Of a stretch of DNA of 64,000 bases, positions 28,729 to 36,854 are shown one piece after another. The stretch spans positions 310,001-374,000 of the forward strand of contig NZ_WWCU01000001.1 of the NCBI RefSeq assembly GCF_009857595.1. Reading direction: 5' to 3'. The notes under the pieces are model-generated. The model was given only the letters and a program-made list of their open reading frames with translations, was not told the origin of the DNA and did not search any database. This DNA is from Pseudoduganella aquatica (GTDB lineage: Bacteria; Pseudomonadota; Gammaproteobacteria; Burkholderiales; Burkholderiaceae_D). A program made the position numbers and the translations under genes. Position 1 is the first letter of the stretch. The number at the start of each line of letters is the position of its first letter.

Positions 28729-31700
28729 TTAAATCTTCAGGCCTTCCTGCAGCATCGCCAGCATCTCGCTGGCAGACATGCGCGCGGCCATGTCGCTGCC
28801 GTCGAGCAGGCTGTCGGCCAGGTCGCGCTTGTGCTGGTGCAGGTCGACGATGCCTTCTTCGATAGTATGCCGTGCAACCAGGCGGTAGATGGTGACGGGG
28901 CGCAGCTGGCCCATGCGGTGCGCGCGGTCCGAGGCCTGGTCTTCCACCGCCGGGTTCCACCACGGGTCCATGTGGATCACGTAGTCCGCCGCCGTCAGGT
29001 TGATGCCCATGCCGCCCGCCTTCAGGCTGATGAGGAAGACATCGCCCTCGCCGGCCTGGAAGGCGTCCACGCGCTGCTTGCGCGCCGCCATGGGGGTGGA
29101 GCCGTCCAGGTACTGGTAAGCCACGCCCTGGCGCTCCAGGTGCTCGCGTATCAGCGTCAGGTGGTCCACGAATTGGCTGAACACCAGCACCTTGTGGCGG
29201 TTCTCCAGCAGGCCGGAAAGCAGGTGCGCAAAGGCCGCCAGCTTGCTGCTCGGGAGCTTCAAGCCCGGCGCCACCAGGTTGGGATTGCAGCAGGCGCGGC
29301 GCAGCTTCATGATCTCGGCCAGGATCTGGATCGACTTCTTCTCGGCCGGGCCTTCCACCGCCGCCAGGTTCTCCAGCGCCTCGCGCCGCAGCGACTCGTA
29401 CAGCGCCGTTTCCTCTTTCGACAAATCGACTTCCAGCACGATCTCCGTGCGGGACGGCAGTTCCGTCAGCACCTGCGTCTTGGTGCGGCGCAGGATGAAG
29501 GGGCCGATCAGGCGCCGCAGGCGGTTGCGCGCGCCCACTTCGGCGCGGTGGTCCTGCTGCTTCTCTATCGGTCCCGCGAAGCGCAGGTTGAACTGCTCTA
29601 TGCTGCCCAGCAGGCCCGGATTGATAAAGCGGAACAGGTTCCACAGCTCGCCGAGGTGGTTCTCCAGCGGCGTGCCGGTGGCCACCATGCGGAAGTCGCC
29701 CTTCAGCGCCATCACGGCCTGCGAGCGCTTGGTGGCGCCGTTCTTGATGGCTTGCGCCTCGTCCAGCACGATGGTGTGCCACTGCCTGGCCGCGAAGCGC
29801 TCGGCCTCCTGCTGCAGCAGGCCGTAGCTGCACACCACCAGGTCGAAGGCGCCGGCACTGGACACCATCTCCGCGCGGTCGCCGCTGCCGAACACCTTCA
29901 CGTTCAGCGTGGGCGCGAAGCGCGCAGCCTCGCTCACCCAGTTCAGGCACACCGAGGTTGGCGCGATCACCAGCGTTGGCCCTTGCGGCGCGCGCGACAG
30001 GATCAGCGCCAGCGCCTGCAGCGTCTTGCCCAGGCCCATATCGTCCGCCAGGCAGGCGCCCACGCCCCAGTGCGCAAGGCGCGCCAGCCAGTCGTAGCCG
30101 TCGCGCTGGTAGTCGCGCAGCTCCGCCTGCAAGGTGCTGGGCAGCTGCGGCGCAAAGGCGGTGCTGGCCTCCATGCGCTGCAGGTGCGCGCGCCAGGCCG
30201 GATCGGCGCTGACCTCGCCCGCTTCCGCCGCCAGGTCCTCCAGCGCGAAGGCCGCGAGCGGGTGGATGTGGATGCCGTCCGCGCTGATGTCGCCGTAGGC
30301 CTGCAGCTCGTGCAGGCGGCGGTGCAGCTCCTCGGTCAGCGCCAGGTAGTGGTTGTCGCCCAGCTCCACGAAGCGGCTTTTGTTCGCCTGCATCAGCTCC
30401 AGCAGCGCGCGCAGATCCATCACCTTGTCTTCGTCGATCTGCAGCTGGCCGCTGGCGGCGAACCAGTCCTTCTCGGTCTTGATATTCAGGCGGAACTGCT
30501 TGCCGCTCACGCGCTGGCTGACGCGGAACTTCTCGCCCTCCGGCCACGCCACCACCACGAATTCCGGCGCCAGCTCCTGCAGCTCGGACAGCAGCTGCAA
30601 GCACAGCGCCGGCTGGCCGAGCAGCCATTCGCCGTGCTCCTGCTCCGCCTGTTCCAGCACCAGGCATTTGCCTATCAGGCGGCGTTCCGCATCGCGCTCG
30701 CCGCTCAGGCTGCGGCGCGTCTGTACCGGCTTGCCCTCGGCTTCCGCGTTCATGCTCTCGGCGCCGCTGCCCGGCGTGTAGTAGGCGCCGCCCGCCAGAG
30801 GGCGCACCATGATCTGCATCTTCAGGCCGTGCTGGTAGGGCAGCAGCAGCACGTGCAAACGCGTGTCGGCCTCCACCTGCTCCGCATTGCCCGTGCCGCC
30901 GCCGATGTCCGACTGCACGGTGACGATGGCCGACACCGCGCCTATGGCCTGCAGCACCTGTTCCTCCGCGCTGGCCGGCACTTCCAGTCCGTCGGCCACG
31001 ATGGCGGCAATGCGGCGGTGCTCGTCTTCTATGCTCACCACGCGCAGGCGGGTTGGCGTTTCCTGCACCACCATCACGCTGGCGTTGATATTGGTCAGCG
31101 CGGGCTGCAAGGTCAGGCGCAGATTGCCGCGCTGCTTGCGTATCAGCAGTTCCGGCGTGCCGGCCAGCAGCTCCACGCGCGTGTCCGGCGCTTCGAGCCA
31201 GTAGGCGTGCGGGTGGCCCACCAGCGCGAGCGCCGCCTGCTCATGGTCGATGTCGTAGCGCAGGCCGGACGAATAAGCCTGGCGCGAAGGGGCAATGGTG
31301 CTGCTGATGCGGATGTCCTGCGGCGTCAGGAACTCCATCTGCGCCGCGTCCTCGCGCAGGCGCTTCAATGCCAGGGGACGGCCCTTGCCCCAGGCGCCTT
31401 TCGCGTCGCGCTTCTGTTCGCGCGGCTCGATCTCGGTAATGCCGTGGCGCGGATCGAAGGTAATCATCCAGACCAGGCGCGCCTCGCCGCTGGCGGTATC
31501 CGGTGCGCCCTGCTGCAGGTTGATCAGCGCGGAGAGCTGGCGCTGCCAGGCTTCCTGCCGCTCGAACCAGCCGCTCATGTCGGTGAAGCCGCCGCGCTCG
31601 CGCAGCGCGGCCGCGTGCGTGGCCATGTCCGCGTCGCCGTGGTGGCCCAGCAGGCTGGCCGTTTGCGCGGCGATGAATTTGTAGCCCAGCGTTTCCGCCT

Positions 31701-32892
31701 GCTGTGCCAATGCGTGCAGCTGTTCGCGCTTGCCTTCCAGCTGCGGCAGCGCCAGCCAGAACCACAGCAGCGCCTGGAACATCTGCGGCTGCATCGCGCT
31801 TTCCCAGCTGCGCGACAGCACCACGTCGGTCTGCATGGTGCCGGCGCGGATCTGGCGCAGCATGCTCAGTTGCGTGTACACCGCGCTGTCCGGATTGGCC
31901 TGCGCGTGGATGGCCAGCTCCAGGTAGCTTTCGGCGGCCTTCTGCATTTTCGGGTCGGCGCTGCGCAGCATGGCCAGCACGTACAGGTGGCCGCCCATGC
32001 CTTGGAACAGCAGCTTGCGCTTGCCCGATTCGCGCCGCAGCGACTTCAGCGCCGCCTCGAAGCCCTGCAGCGATTTATCCAGGTCGCCGCGCAGCAGCAG
32101 GATTACGCTGAGCAGGAACTGCGGCAGCGCGCCGTCCAGGCCTTCCAGGTAAATGGCGGCCTGCTTCATTTCGCCGCACAGGATGGCGTCCTCCGCCAGC
32201 GCCATGCGGAAGGTCTCGGTGATGTACTCGTTCTTGGCCAGGCGGCGCTGCACGTGGCGCCCGGTCAGGCCGCGCACGGTGGGCGCCAGCGACGGATCGC
32301 GCTGGCAGTGCTGCAGCAGCAGTGTGAACACGTCGTCCACCAGCAGCGGATGGACCAGGATCAGCATGCCCGCTTCCAGCGGCTTGGTGAAGATGTCCAC
32401 CACCGGATGCAGCTGGGCCGCCTCGTAGCACACCATGCAGGCCTGCAGCAGCGGCAGCACCTGCTGCGGCGCCTGGCCGCGCAGTAGCGCCATGCGCAGG
32501 CGCGCCACTGCCTGGCGATAGCTGCGCGCCTCCAGCGCGCCGTTCCAGCCCTGGCGCATGGGGTTCAGCGTTTCGTAGGCGGTGCACAGGTCGGCCAGCG
32601 TGTGCGCGCCAATGGCGGCGCGGATGGCGGGCCAGCGCAGCTTGGCGTTGCAGATGTAGCCGCGCGCGGTGACCACGGTGGTGAAGGCCAGGCGCTCCAG
32701 CTTGCGCAGCGGCTCGTCCAGCGTGTCCACGTTGAACATGAAGCCGCGCGCGTCGCGCACGCCGGCCTTGTTCAGCAGGTCCAGGATGGCCGTGCGGCCG
32801 GTGGCGTCGCCGATCAGGGCAAGCAGCGCCAATATCATTTTTTCGTCGAGGCTGAGCGCCTCGAATTCCGCGAGCAGTTGCTGGTCCGTCAT
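28729..32892 (-). CDS. SNF2-family helicase with long helical N-terminal half
   Basis: A 1387-residue protein. The C-terminal third (about 905-1340) is a SNF2/RapA-type ATPase: motif I DDMGLGKTLQALAL (near 950), motif II LDEAQAIKN (near 1043), TGTPLENHLGELWNLF, and motif VI QASDRAHRMGQ (near 1320). The first 880 residues are not helicase. They start with a winged-helix-like stretch (ALLALIGDATGRTAILDLLNKAG) and continue as helical, TPR-like sequence, then a beta-rich part. Known relatives with the same C-terminus remodel protein-DNA complexes. It begins 6 bp after the S9 peptidase gene ends. Confidence 0.9.
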   Translation of the reverse strand: MTDQQLLAEFEALSLDEKMILALLALIGDATGRTAILDLLNKAGVRDARGFMFNVDTLDEPLRKLERLAFTTVVTARGYICNAKLRWPAIRAAIGAHTLADLCTAYETLNPMRQGWNGALEARSYRQAVARLRMALLRGQAPQQVLPLLQACMVCYEAAQLHPVVDIFTKPLEAGMLILVHPLLVDDVFTLLLQHCQRDPSLAPTVRGLTGRHVQRRLAKNEYITETFRMALAEDAILCGEMKQAAIYLEGLDGALPQFLLSVILLLRGDLDKSLQGFEAALKSLRRESGKRKLLFQGMGGHLYVLAMLRSADPKMQKAAESYLELAIHAQANPDSAVYTQLSMLRQIRAGTMQTDVVLSRSWESAMQPQMFQALLWFWLALPQLEGKREQLHALAQQAETLGYKFIAAQTASLLGHHGDADMATHAAALRERGGFTDMSGWFERQEAWQRQLSALINLQQGAPDTASGEARLVWMITFDPRHGITEIEPREQKRDAKGAWGKGRPLALKRLREDAAQMEFLTPQDIRISSTIAPSRQAYSSGLRYDIDHEQAALALVGHPHAYWLEAPDTRVELLAGTPELLIRKQRGNLRLTLQPALTNINASVMVVQETPTRLRVVSIEDEHRRIAAIVADGLEVPASAEEQVLQAIGAVSAIVTVQSDIGGGTGNAEQVEADTRLHVLLLPYQHGLKMQIMVRPLAGGAYYTPGSGAESMNAEAEGKPVQTRRSLSGERDAERRLIGKCLVLEQAEQEHGEWLLGQPALCLQLLSELQELAPEFVVVAWPEGEKFRVSQRVSGKQFRLNIKTEKDWFAASGQLQIDEDKVMDLRALLELMQANKSRFVELGDNHYLALTEELHRRLHELQAYGDISADGIHIHPLAAFALEDLAAEAGEVSADPAWRAHLQRMEASTAFAPQLPSTLQAELRDYQRDGYDWLARLAHWGVGACLADDMGLGKTLQALALILSRAPQGPTLVIAPTSVCLNWVSEAARFAPTLNVKVFGSGDRAEMVSSAGAFDLVVCSYGLLQQEAERFAARQWHTIVLDEAQAIKNGATKRSQAVMALKGDFRMVATGTPLENHLGELWNLFRFINPGLLGSIEQFNLRFAGPIEKQQDHRAEVGARNRLRRLIGPFILRRTKTQVLTELPSRTEIVLEVDLSKEETALYESLRREALENLAAVEGPAEKKSIQILAEIMKLRRACCNPNLVAPGLKLPSSKLAAFAHLLSGLLENRHKVLVFSQFVDHLTLIREHLERQGVAYQYLDGSTPMAARKQRVDAFQAGEGDVFLISLKAGGMGINLTAADYVIHMDPWWNPAVEDQASDRAHRMGQLRPVTIYRLVARHTIEEGIVDLHQHKRDLADSLLDGSDMAARMSASEMLAMLQEGLKI

Positions 32893-32898
32893 GGTGCT

Positions 32899-34878
32899 TT
32901 ACAGGTTGTGGATCTCGACCGCGGCTTGCGCCCCGGCCGTCGGCAGGCCGAACATGCGCTGATAGAAGTACAGCTCCGCCTCCAGCGTGCGGACGATGTT
33001 CTCGGCCTTGCGGAAGCCGTGGCCTTCGCCCTCCAGCGGCACGTAGGCCACCGGCACGCCGCGCTGCCTGAGCGCCTGCACCATGGCTACGGACTGCTGC
33101 GGCGGCACCACCTTGTCGTCCAGGCCCTGGAAGAAGATCATGGGGCGCGCCAGGCGGTCCGTGTGGTTGATGGGCGAACGCGCCTGGTACAAGGCTTCCG
33201 CCTGCGGCGCGGCGGCGATCAGATATTCGTTGTAGTGCGATTCGAACTTGTGCGAGTCCTGGTCCAGGCCCTTCAGGTCGGACACGCCGTAGTAGCTGGC
33301 GCCAAGCTTGAAAACGTCGTGGAAGGTGAGGGCGCACAAGGTCGTCAGGCCGCCGGCGCTGCCGCCCCGGATGATGAGGCGCTCGCCGTCCGCCATGCCA
33401 TGTTCGACCAGATACTGCGCGCCGGCGATGCAGTCTTCCACATCGACCACGCCCCACTGGCCCTTGAGCGCGTCGCGGTAGGCGCGGCCGAAGCCGGTGC
33501 TTCCGCCGTAGTTCACGTCCAGCACGCCGAAGCCTCGGCTGGTCCAGTACTGCGTGGCCAGCTTGAGGGTGTTGACCGTCATGCCGGTGGGGCCGCCGTG
33601 GCTGATGACGATGACGGGCGGCTTGCTGCCCGCCGGTGCCTGCATGTCCTTGTTGGCGGGCGGGTAGAAGAAGGCGTGCGAGGTGCGGCCGCCCGCGCTG
33701 GCGTAGCTGATGCTCAGCGGGACAGACAGATAGCCGAGGTCCGGCGTGTCCGCAATCGAATGCGCCAGCACTTCCAGCTCGCCGCTGGACAGGTCGATGC
33801 GCGCCAGCTCCAGCGGGATGGTGGGGCCGCCGCCCAGCAGCGCAATAAAGCCGCCGCCGACTTTCAGCTCGCGGATTTCTTCGTAAGGATTGGCGATGGC
33901 CGCCAGTTCGCCGCTGGCGATATCGAGCCGCGCCAGCCGGCTCACGCCCTTGTCTATATAGGTGCAGACGATTTCGCCGGCGCCGGCAAAGCCATACATC
34001 GCATTGCCGAAGGTCCAGTGCGGCGTGGCGAATTCCGCCTCCATGGGACAGATGGCCGCCGCGCCGGCGTCGCCATTGTGGCGGTACAGGTTCCAGTAGC
34101 CGCTGCGGTCGGACACGAAATACAGGCGGCCGTCCGGCGCCCACTCAGGCTGGCACACCGATTCGTCCGCGCCGCCGGCCACCAGCAAGGGCGTGCCCAG
34201 CGTGCCGTCGGCCAGCACGGCGGCCAGCCACAGTTCCGTGCCCTGCCACGGCATGCGCGGATGGTCCCAGGTCAGCCAGGCCAGCAGGCTGCCGTCCGGC
34301 GACAGGCGCGGCGAGGAGTAGAAATCGTGGCCCGAGGCCAGCACGGTCTCCGCGCCCGCTGCGGCGCTGCCCGGCAGCCCCACGGCGCACAAAGTGTTGA
34401 CAGGCTGCGCGCGCGGCAAGCCCGGGGCGCCGGAATCGTCCGGATGCTGTTCACGCACCGCGATCAGGCGCGCGCGCGCCGCATCCACCACGAAATCGGC
34501 GAAACGCTGGCGGCCCGGCGCCGTGAATGGCGCCGCCTCAGCCTCGCCGCTGCGGCAATACAGCCGGTTGTCCGCAAAATGCGAAAAATAGATGGTATCG
34601 CCACGCACCGCATAGGCGCCGCCGCCATATTCGTGCACGCGGCTGCGCACATTCAGCGGCAGCGGCGTGATTTCATCGGTGCGCCCGCCGTGGCGGCGCT
34701 GCAAGGTCTGGCGTCCCGCCTCGCTGGCGCGGCCCGCCAGCCAATGAATATCGCCGTCCGCGCCCAGGGCCAGGGAAGACAGCGGCGTGGCGCCGGCCGC
34801 CACCAGGGCGGCGCTGATCGGGGAGGCCCAGGCGCCGAATGGCGCCAGGCTGGCAGGGGACTGCGGCGTGGTGGACAT
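32899..34878 (-). CDS. S9 family prolyl-oligopeptidase-like peptidase
   Basis: A 659-residue protein with an N-terminal beta-propeller (WD40-like repeats such as SPRLSPDGSLLAWLTWDHP) and a C-terminal alpha/beta hydrolase. The nucleophile is in RGGSAGGLTT (near 507), the Asp in FQGLDDKVVPPQQS (near 588) and the His in EGEGHGF (near 618), as in S9C acyl-aminoacyl peptidases. No signal peptide is seen, so it is cytoplasmic. Start 34878 (MSTTPQSPAS) has GGAG just upstream. It is first in a likely four-gene minus-strand operon and diverges from hemE. Confidence 0.93.
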   Translation of the reverse strand: MSTTPQSPASLAPFGAWASPISAALVAAGATPLSSLALGADGDIHWLAGRASEAGRQTLQRRHGGRTDEITPLPLNVRSRVHEYGGGAYAVRGDTIYFSHFADNRLYCRSGEAEAAPFTAPGRQRFADFVVDAARARLIAVREQHPDDSGAPGLPRAQPVNTLCAVGLPGSAAAGAETVLASGHDFYSSPRLSPDGSLLAWLTWDHPRMPWQGTELWLAAVLADGTLGTPLLVAGGADESVCQPEWAPDGRLYFVSDRSGYWNLYRHNGDAGAAAICPMEAEFATPHWTFGNAMYGFAGAGEIVCTYIDKGVSRLARLDIASGELAAIANPYEEIRELKVGGGFIALLGGGPTIPLELARIDLSSGELEVLAHSIADTPDLGYLSVPLSISYASAGGRTSHAFFYPPANKDMQAPAGSKPPVIVISHGGPTGMTVNTLKLATQYWTSRGFGVLDVNYGGSTGFGRAYRDALKGQWGVVDVEDCIAGAQYLVEHGMADGERLIIRGGSAGGLTTLCALTFHDVFKLGASYYGVSDLKGLDQDSHKFESHYNEYLIAAAPQAEALYQARSPINHTDRLARPMIFFQGLDDKVVPPQQSVAMVQALRQRGVPVAYVPLEGEGHGFRKAENIVRTLEAELYFYQRMFGLPTAGAQAAVEIHNL

Positions 34879-34992
34879 AGCTTTGCTCCGTAAATATCTG
34901 CCGAATGATACAGACAGCCGTAAGGGCATGCGCAAAAAAGGCGGCAGGGGATGCGATAATAGCCCCTTTCCTCCGCCTTTTGATTGCATTCC

Positions 34993-36069
34993 ATGCCACA
35001 ATTCGCCCCCCTGAAGAACGACACCTTCCTGCGCGCGCTGCTGCGCCAGCCGACCGAGTACACGCCCGTGTGGCTGATGCGCCAGGCCGGGCGATATCTG
35101 CCGGAATACCGCGCCACGCGCGCCAAGGGCGGCTCCTTCATGGGCCTGGCCACCAATCCCGACCTGGCCACCGAGGTCACGCTGCAGCCTATCGACCGCT
35201 ACCCGCTGGACGCGGCCATCCTGTTCTCGGACATCCTGACCGTGCCGGACGCCATGGGCCTGGGCCTGCACTTCGTGGAAAACGAAGGCCCGAAATTCGA
35301 GCGCCCGCTGAAAACGGAAGCCGACGTGCTGGCCCTGCGCGCCCCGGAGCCCGGTTCGCTGGACTATGTGTTCAAGGCCGTGACCCAGATCCGCACCGAG
35401 CTGAACGGCCGCGTGCCGCTGATCGGCTTCTCCGGCAGCCCGTGGACGCTGGCCTGCTACATGGTGGAAGGCCAGGGCTCGCGCGAGTTCCACACCATTA
35501 AAAAGATGCTGTACGGCCGTCCCGACCTGATGCACCGCATCCTGGACATCAACGCCGTGTCGGTGGCCGACTACTTGAACGCCCAGATCGACGCAGGCGC
35601 GCAGGCCGTGATGGTGTTCGACTCCTGGGGCGGCGCGCTGGCCGACGGCGCCTTCCAGGAATTCTCGCTGCACTACATGCGCAAAGTGGTGTCCCTGCTG
35701 AAACGCGAAAAAGACGGCGTGAAGATCCCCGCCATCGTCTTCACCAAGGGCGGCGGCCACTGGGCCGAGGAAATCGCCGCCATCGGCGCCGACGCCATCG
35801 GCCTGGACTGGACCGCCAACCTGAGCAAGATACGCGCCCTGGTGGGCGATAAAGTGGCTCTGCAGGGCAATCTGGACCCCGCCATCCTGTTCGCCAGCCC
35901 GGACCAGATCCGCGCCGAGGTGGTCAAGGTGCTGGACGCCTACGGCAAGCACGACACCGGCCACGTCTTCAACCTGGGCCACGGCATCTCCCAGTTCACC
36001 CCGCCGGAATCGGTCGCGGCCATGGTCGATGCTGTACACGCGCATAGCCGCACGCTGCGCGCAGCCTGA
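34993..36069 (+). CDS. hemE: Uroporphyrinogen decarboxylase
   Basis: A 358-residue haem enzyme that removes four carboxyl groups from uroporphyrinogen III. The two signatures are present: [16 protein letters not shown] and [19 protein letters not shown] 34993 gives the family N-terminus ([18 protein letters not shown]); a TTG nine bases earlier is possible. No strong ribosome site is visible. A strong terminator follows. Confidence 0.97.
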   Translation: MPQFAPLKNDTFLRALLRQPTEYTPVWLMRQAGRYLPEYRATRAKGGSFMGLATNPDLATEVTLQPIDRYPLDAAILFSDILTVPDAMGLGLHFVENEGPKFERPLKTEADVLALRAPEPGSLDYVFKAVTQIRTELNGRVPLIGFSGSPWTLACYMVEGQGSREFHTIKKMLYGRPDLMHRILDINAVSVADYLNAQIDAGAQAVMVFDSWGGALADGAFQEFSLHYMRKVVSLLKREKDGVKIPAIVFTKGGGHWAEEIAAIGADAIGLDWTANLSKIRALVGDKVALQGNLDPAILFASPDQIRAEVVKVLDAYGKHDTGHVFNLGHGISQFTPPESVAAMVDAVHAHSRTLRAA

Positions 36070-36083
36070 TGTAGTCTGGGGAC

Positions 36084-36118
36084 AAAGGGCGCGTTTCCTC
36101 GGAAGCGCGCCCTTTTTT
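36084..36118 (+). terminator. Rho-independent terminator of hemE
   Basis: AAAGGGCGCG (36084-36093) pairs with CGCGCCCTTT (36106-36115), with an inner TTCC/GGAA pairing, and a T run follows. Confidence 0.92.
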
Positions 36119-36312
36119 CTTGCCTGCACGCATTCCAGCAGACCGACTTATGCACAATTTTTTTTGCTGCGGAAATAACAGGCAGCGATTTTTTCCTGGC
36201 CCGGGACAAGCTTCCAAGTGACTGATTAGAAAGACTTTATTTTCCACCGCATAGAGAGGGTGTGAGGCATAAGTAAACTTTATCCCAAGGTGAAAGTGGT
36301 CTTATTGCTGCA

Positions 36313-36347
36313 TTCTCCACAAAGTTATCCACAAAAACTGTGGATAA
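36313..36347. repeat. DnaA-box cluster A
   Basis: TTCTCCACA, TTATCCACA and the reverse box TGTGGATAA stand in a row with 3-nt and 5-nt spacing. The second and third are perfect consensus boxes. Confidence 0.75.
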
Positions 36348-36762
36348 AAACGAAAAGTACTTAGTAAACCGTGACTTAGTCACATTGCTAAGATTTCTGT
36401 TGAAGAAATGTTGCGGCGCACGATATTGAATGGGCTTTTTCTTGCAACAAAGTCATTGTGTTTTGACAAAATGAGGCATGGCAGAATGTGTAGAATGCGC
36501 CGGTCGCTATCCCCGGCTTGCATGCTGTACCGCAGCAGGCGCCGGGTGGCCTGACCGATCCGCAAAAATCACTTGATTTCAACAGAAAACCCGGCCCTAA
36601 ATACTTCACTTATGCACAGCAAGGGGAAAAGTGGTATGGTTTTTCGTCCCTCTGGGAGTGTTTTTGTAAGTCATTGATTTTAAAGAGTAAAAAAACCGCT
36701 CTTTGAGATGCCGCAAGAGGATTTCCGGCAGGGGTTATCGGTTTCCTGAAATTAAGTATCCG

Positions 36763-36796
36763 TTGTTCACAAAGTTATCCACAAACAAGTGGATAA
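36763..36796. repeat. DnaA-box cluster B
   Basis: TTGTTCACA, TTATCCACA and the reverse box AGTGGATAA have the same order and nearly the same spacing as cluster A, 450 bp away. It lies 58 bp before the priA start. Confidence 0.72.
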
Positions 36797-36854
36797 TTAT
36801 TTTGGTCTGAAAACTGAAGCAGTTTCGGGCCATTTTTGACCTAAATAGGACCAG

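Larger units (their letters stand above)
36130..36854. other. AT-rich, gene-free region with repeated DnaA boxes
   Basis: About 720 bp between hemE and priA with no credible gene and clearly lower GC than its surroundings. DnaA boxes TTATNCACA are found at 36148-36156, 36325-36333, 36339-36347 (reverse), 36610-36618 and 36775-36783. One-mismatch copies lie at 36313-36321, 36763-36771 and 36788-36796 (reverse). CACAAAGTTATCCACAAA occurs twice, at 36318-36335 and 36768-36785. A palindrome GTGAC-tta-GTCAC lies at 36371-36383. The layout resembles a replication origin or a DnaA-titration site; the strong plus-strand genes to the left point towards it, which is unlike a main origin. A perfect TTGACA (36463-36468) and TAGAAT (36491-36496) are 22 bp apart, too far for a normal promoter. 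Confidence 0.7.

Noticed and set aside
28678-32487. A 1269-codon open frame antisense to the SNF2 helicase gene
   Set aside because: Same reason: low-complexity His/Gln/Leu/Arg composition, no motifs, and it ignores all gene borders.
28729-32892. A known anti-phage defence system such as DISARM or a type I restriction helicase
   Set aside because: No methyltransferase, phospholipase D, DUF1998 or other marker genes accompany the SNF2 gene.
36518-36706. A 62-codon frame in the DnaA-box region
   Set aside because: No ribosome site, odd composition, and it runs across a DnaA box at 36610.
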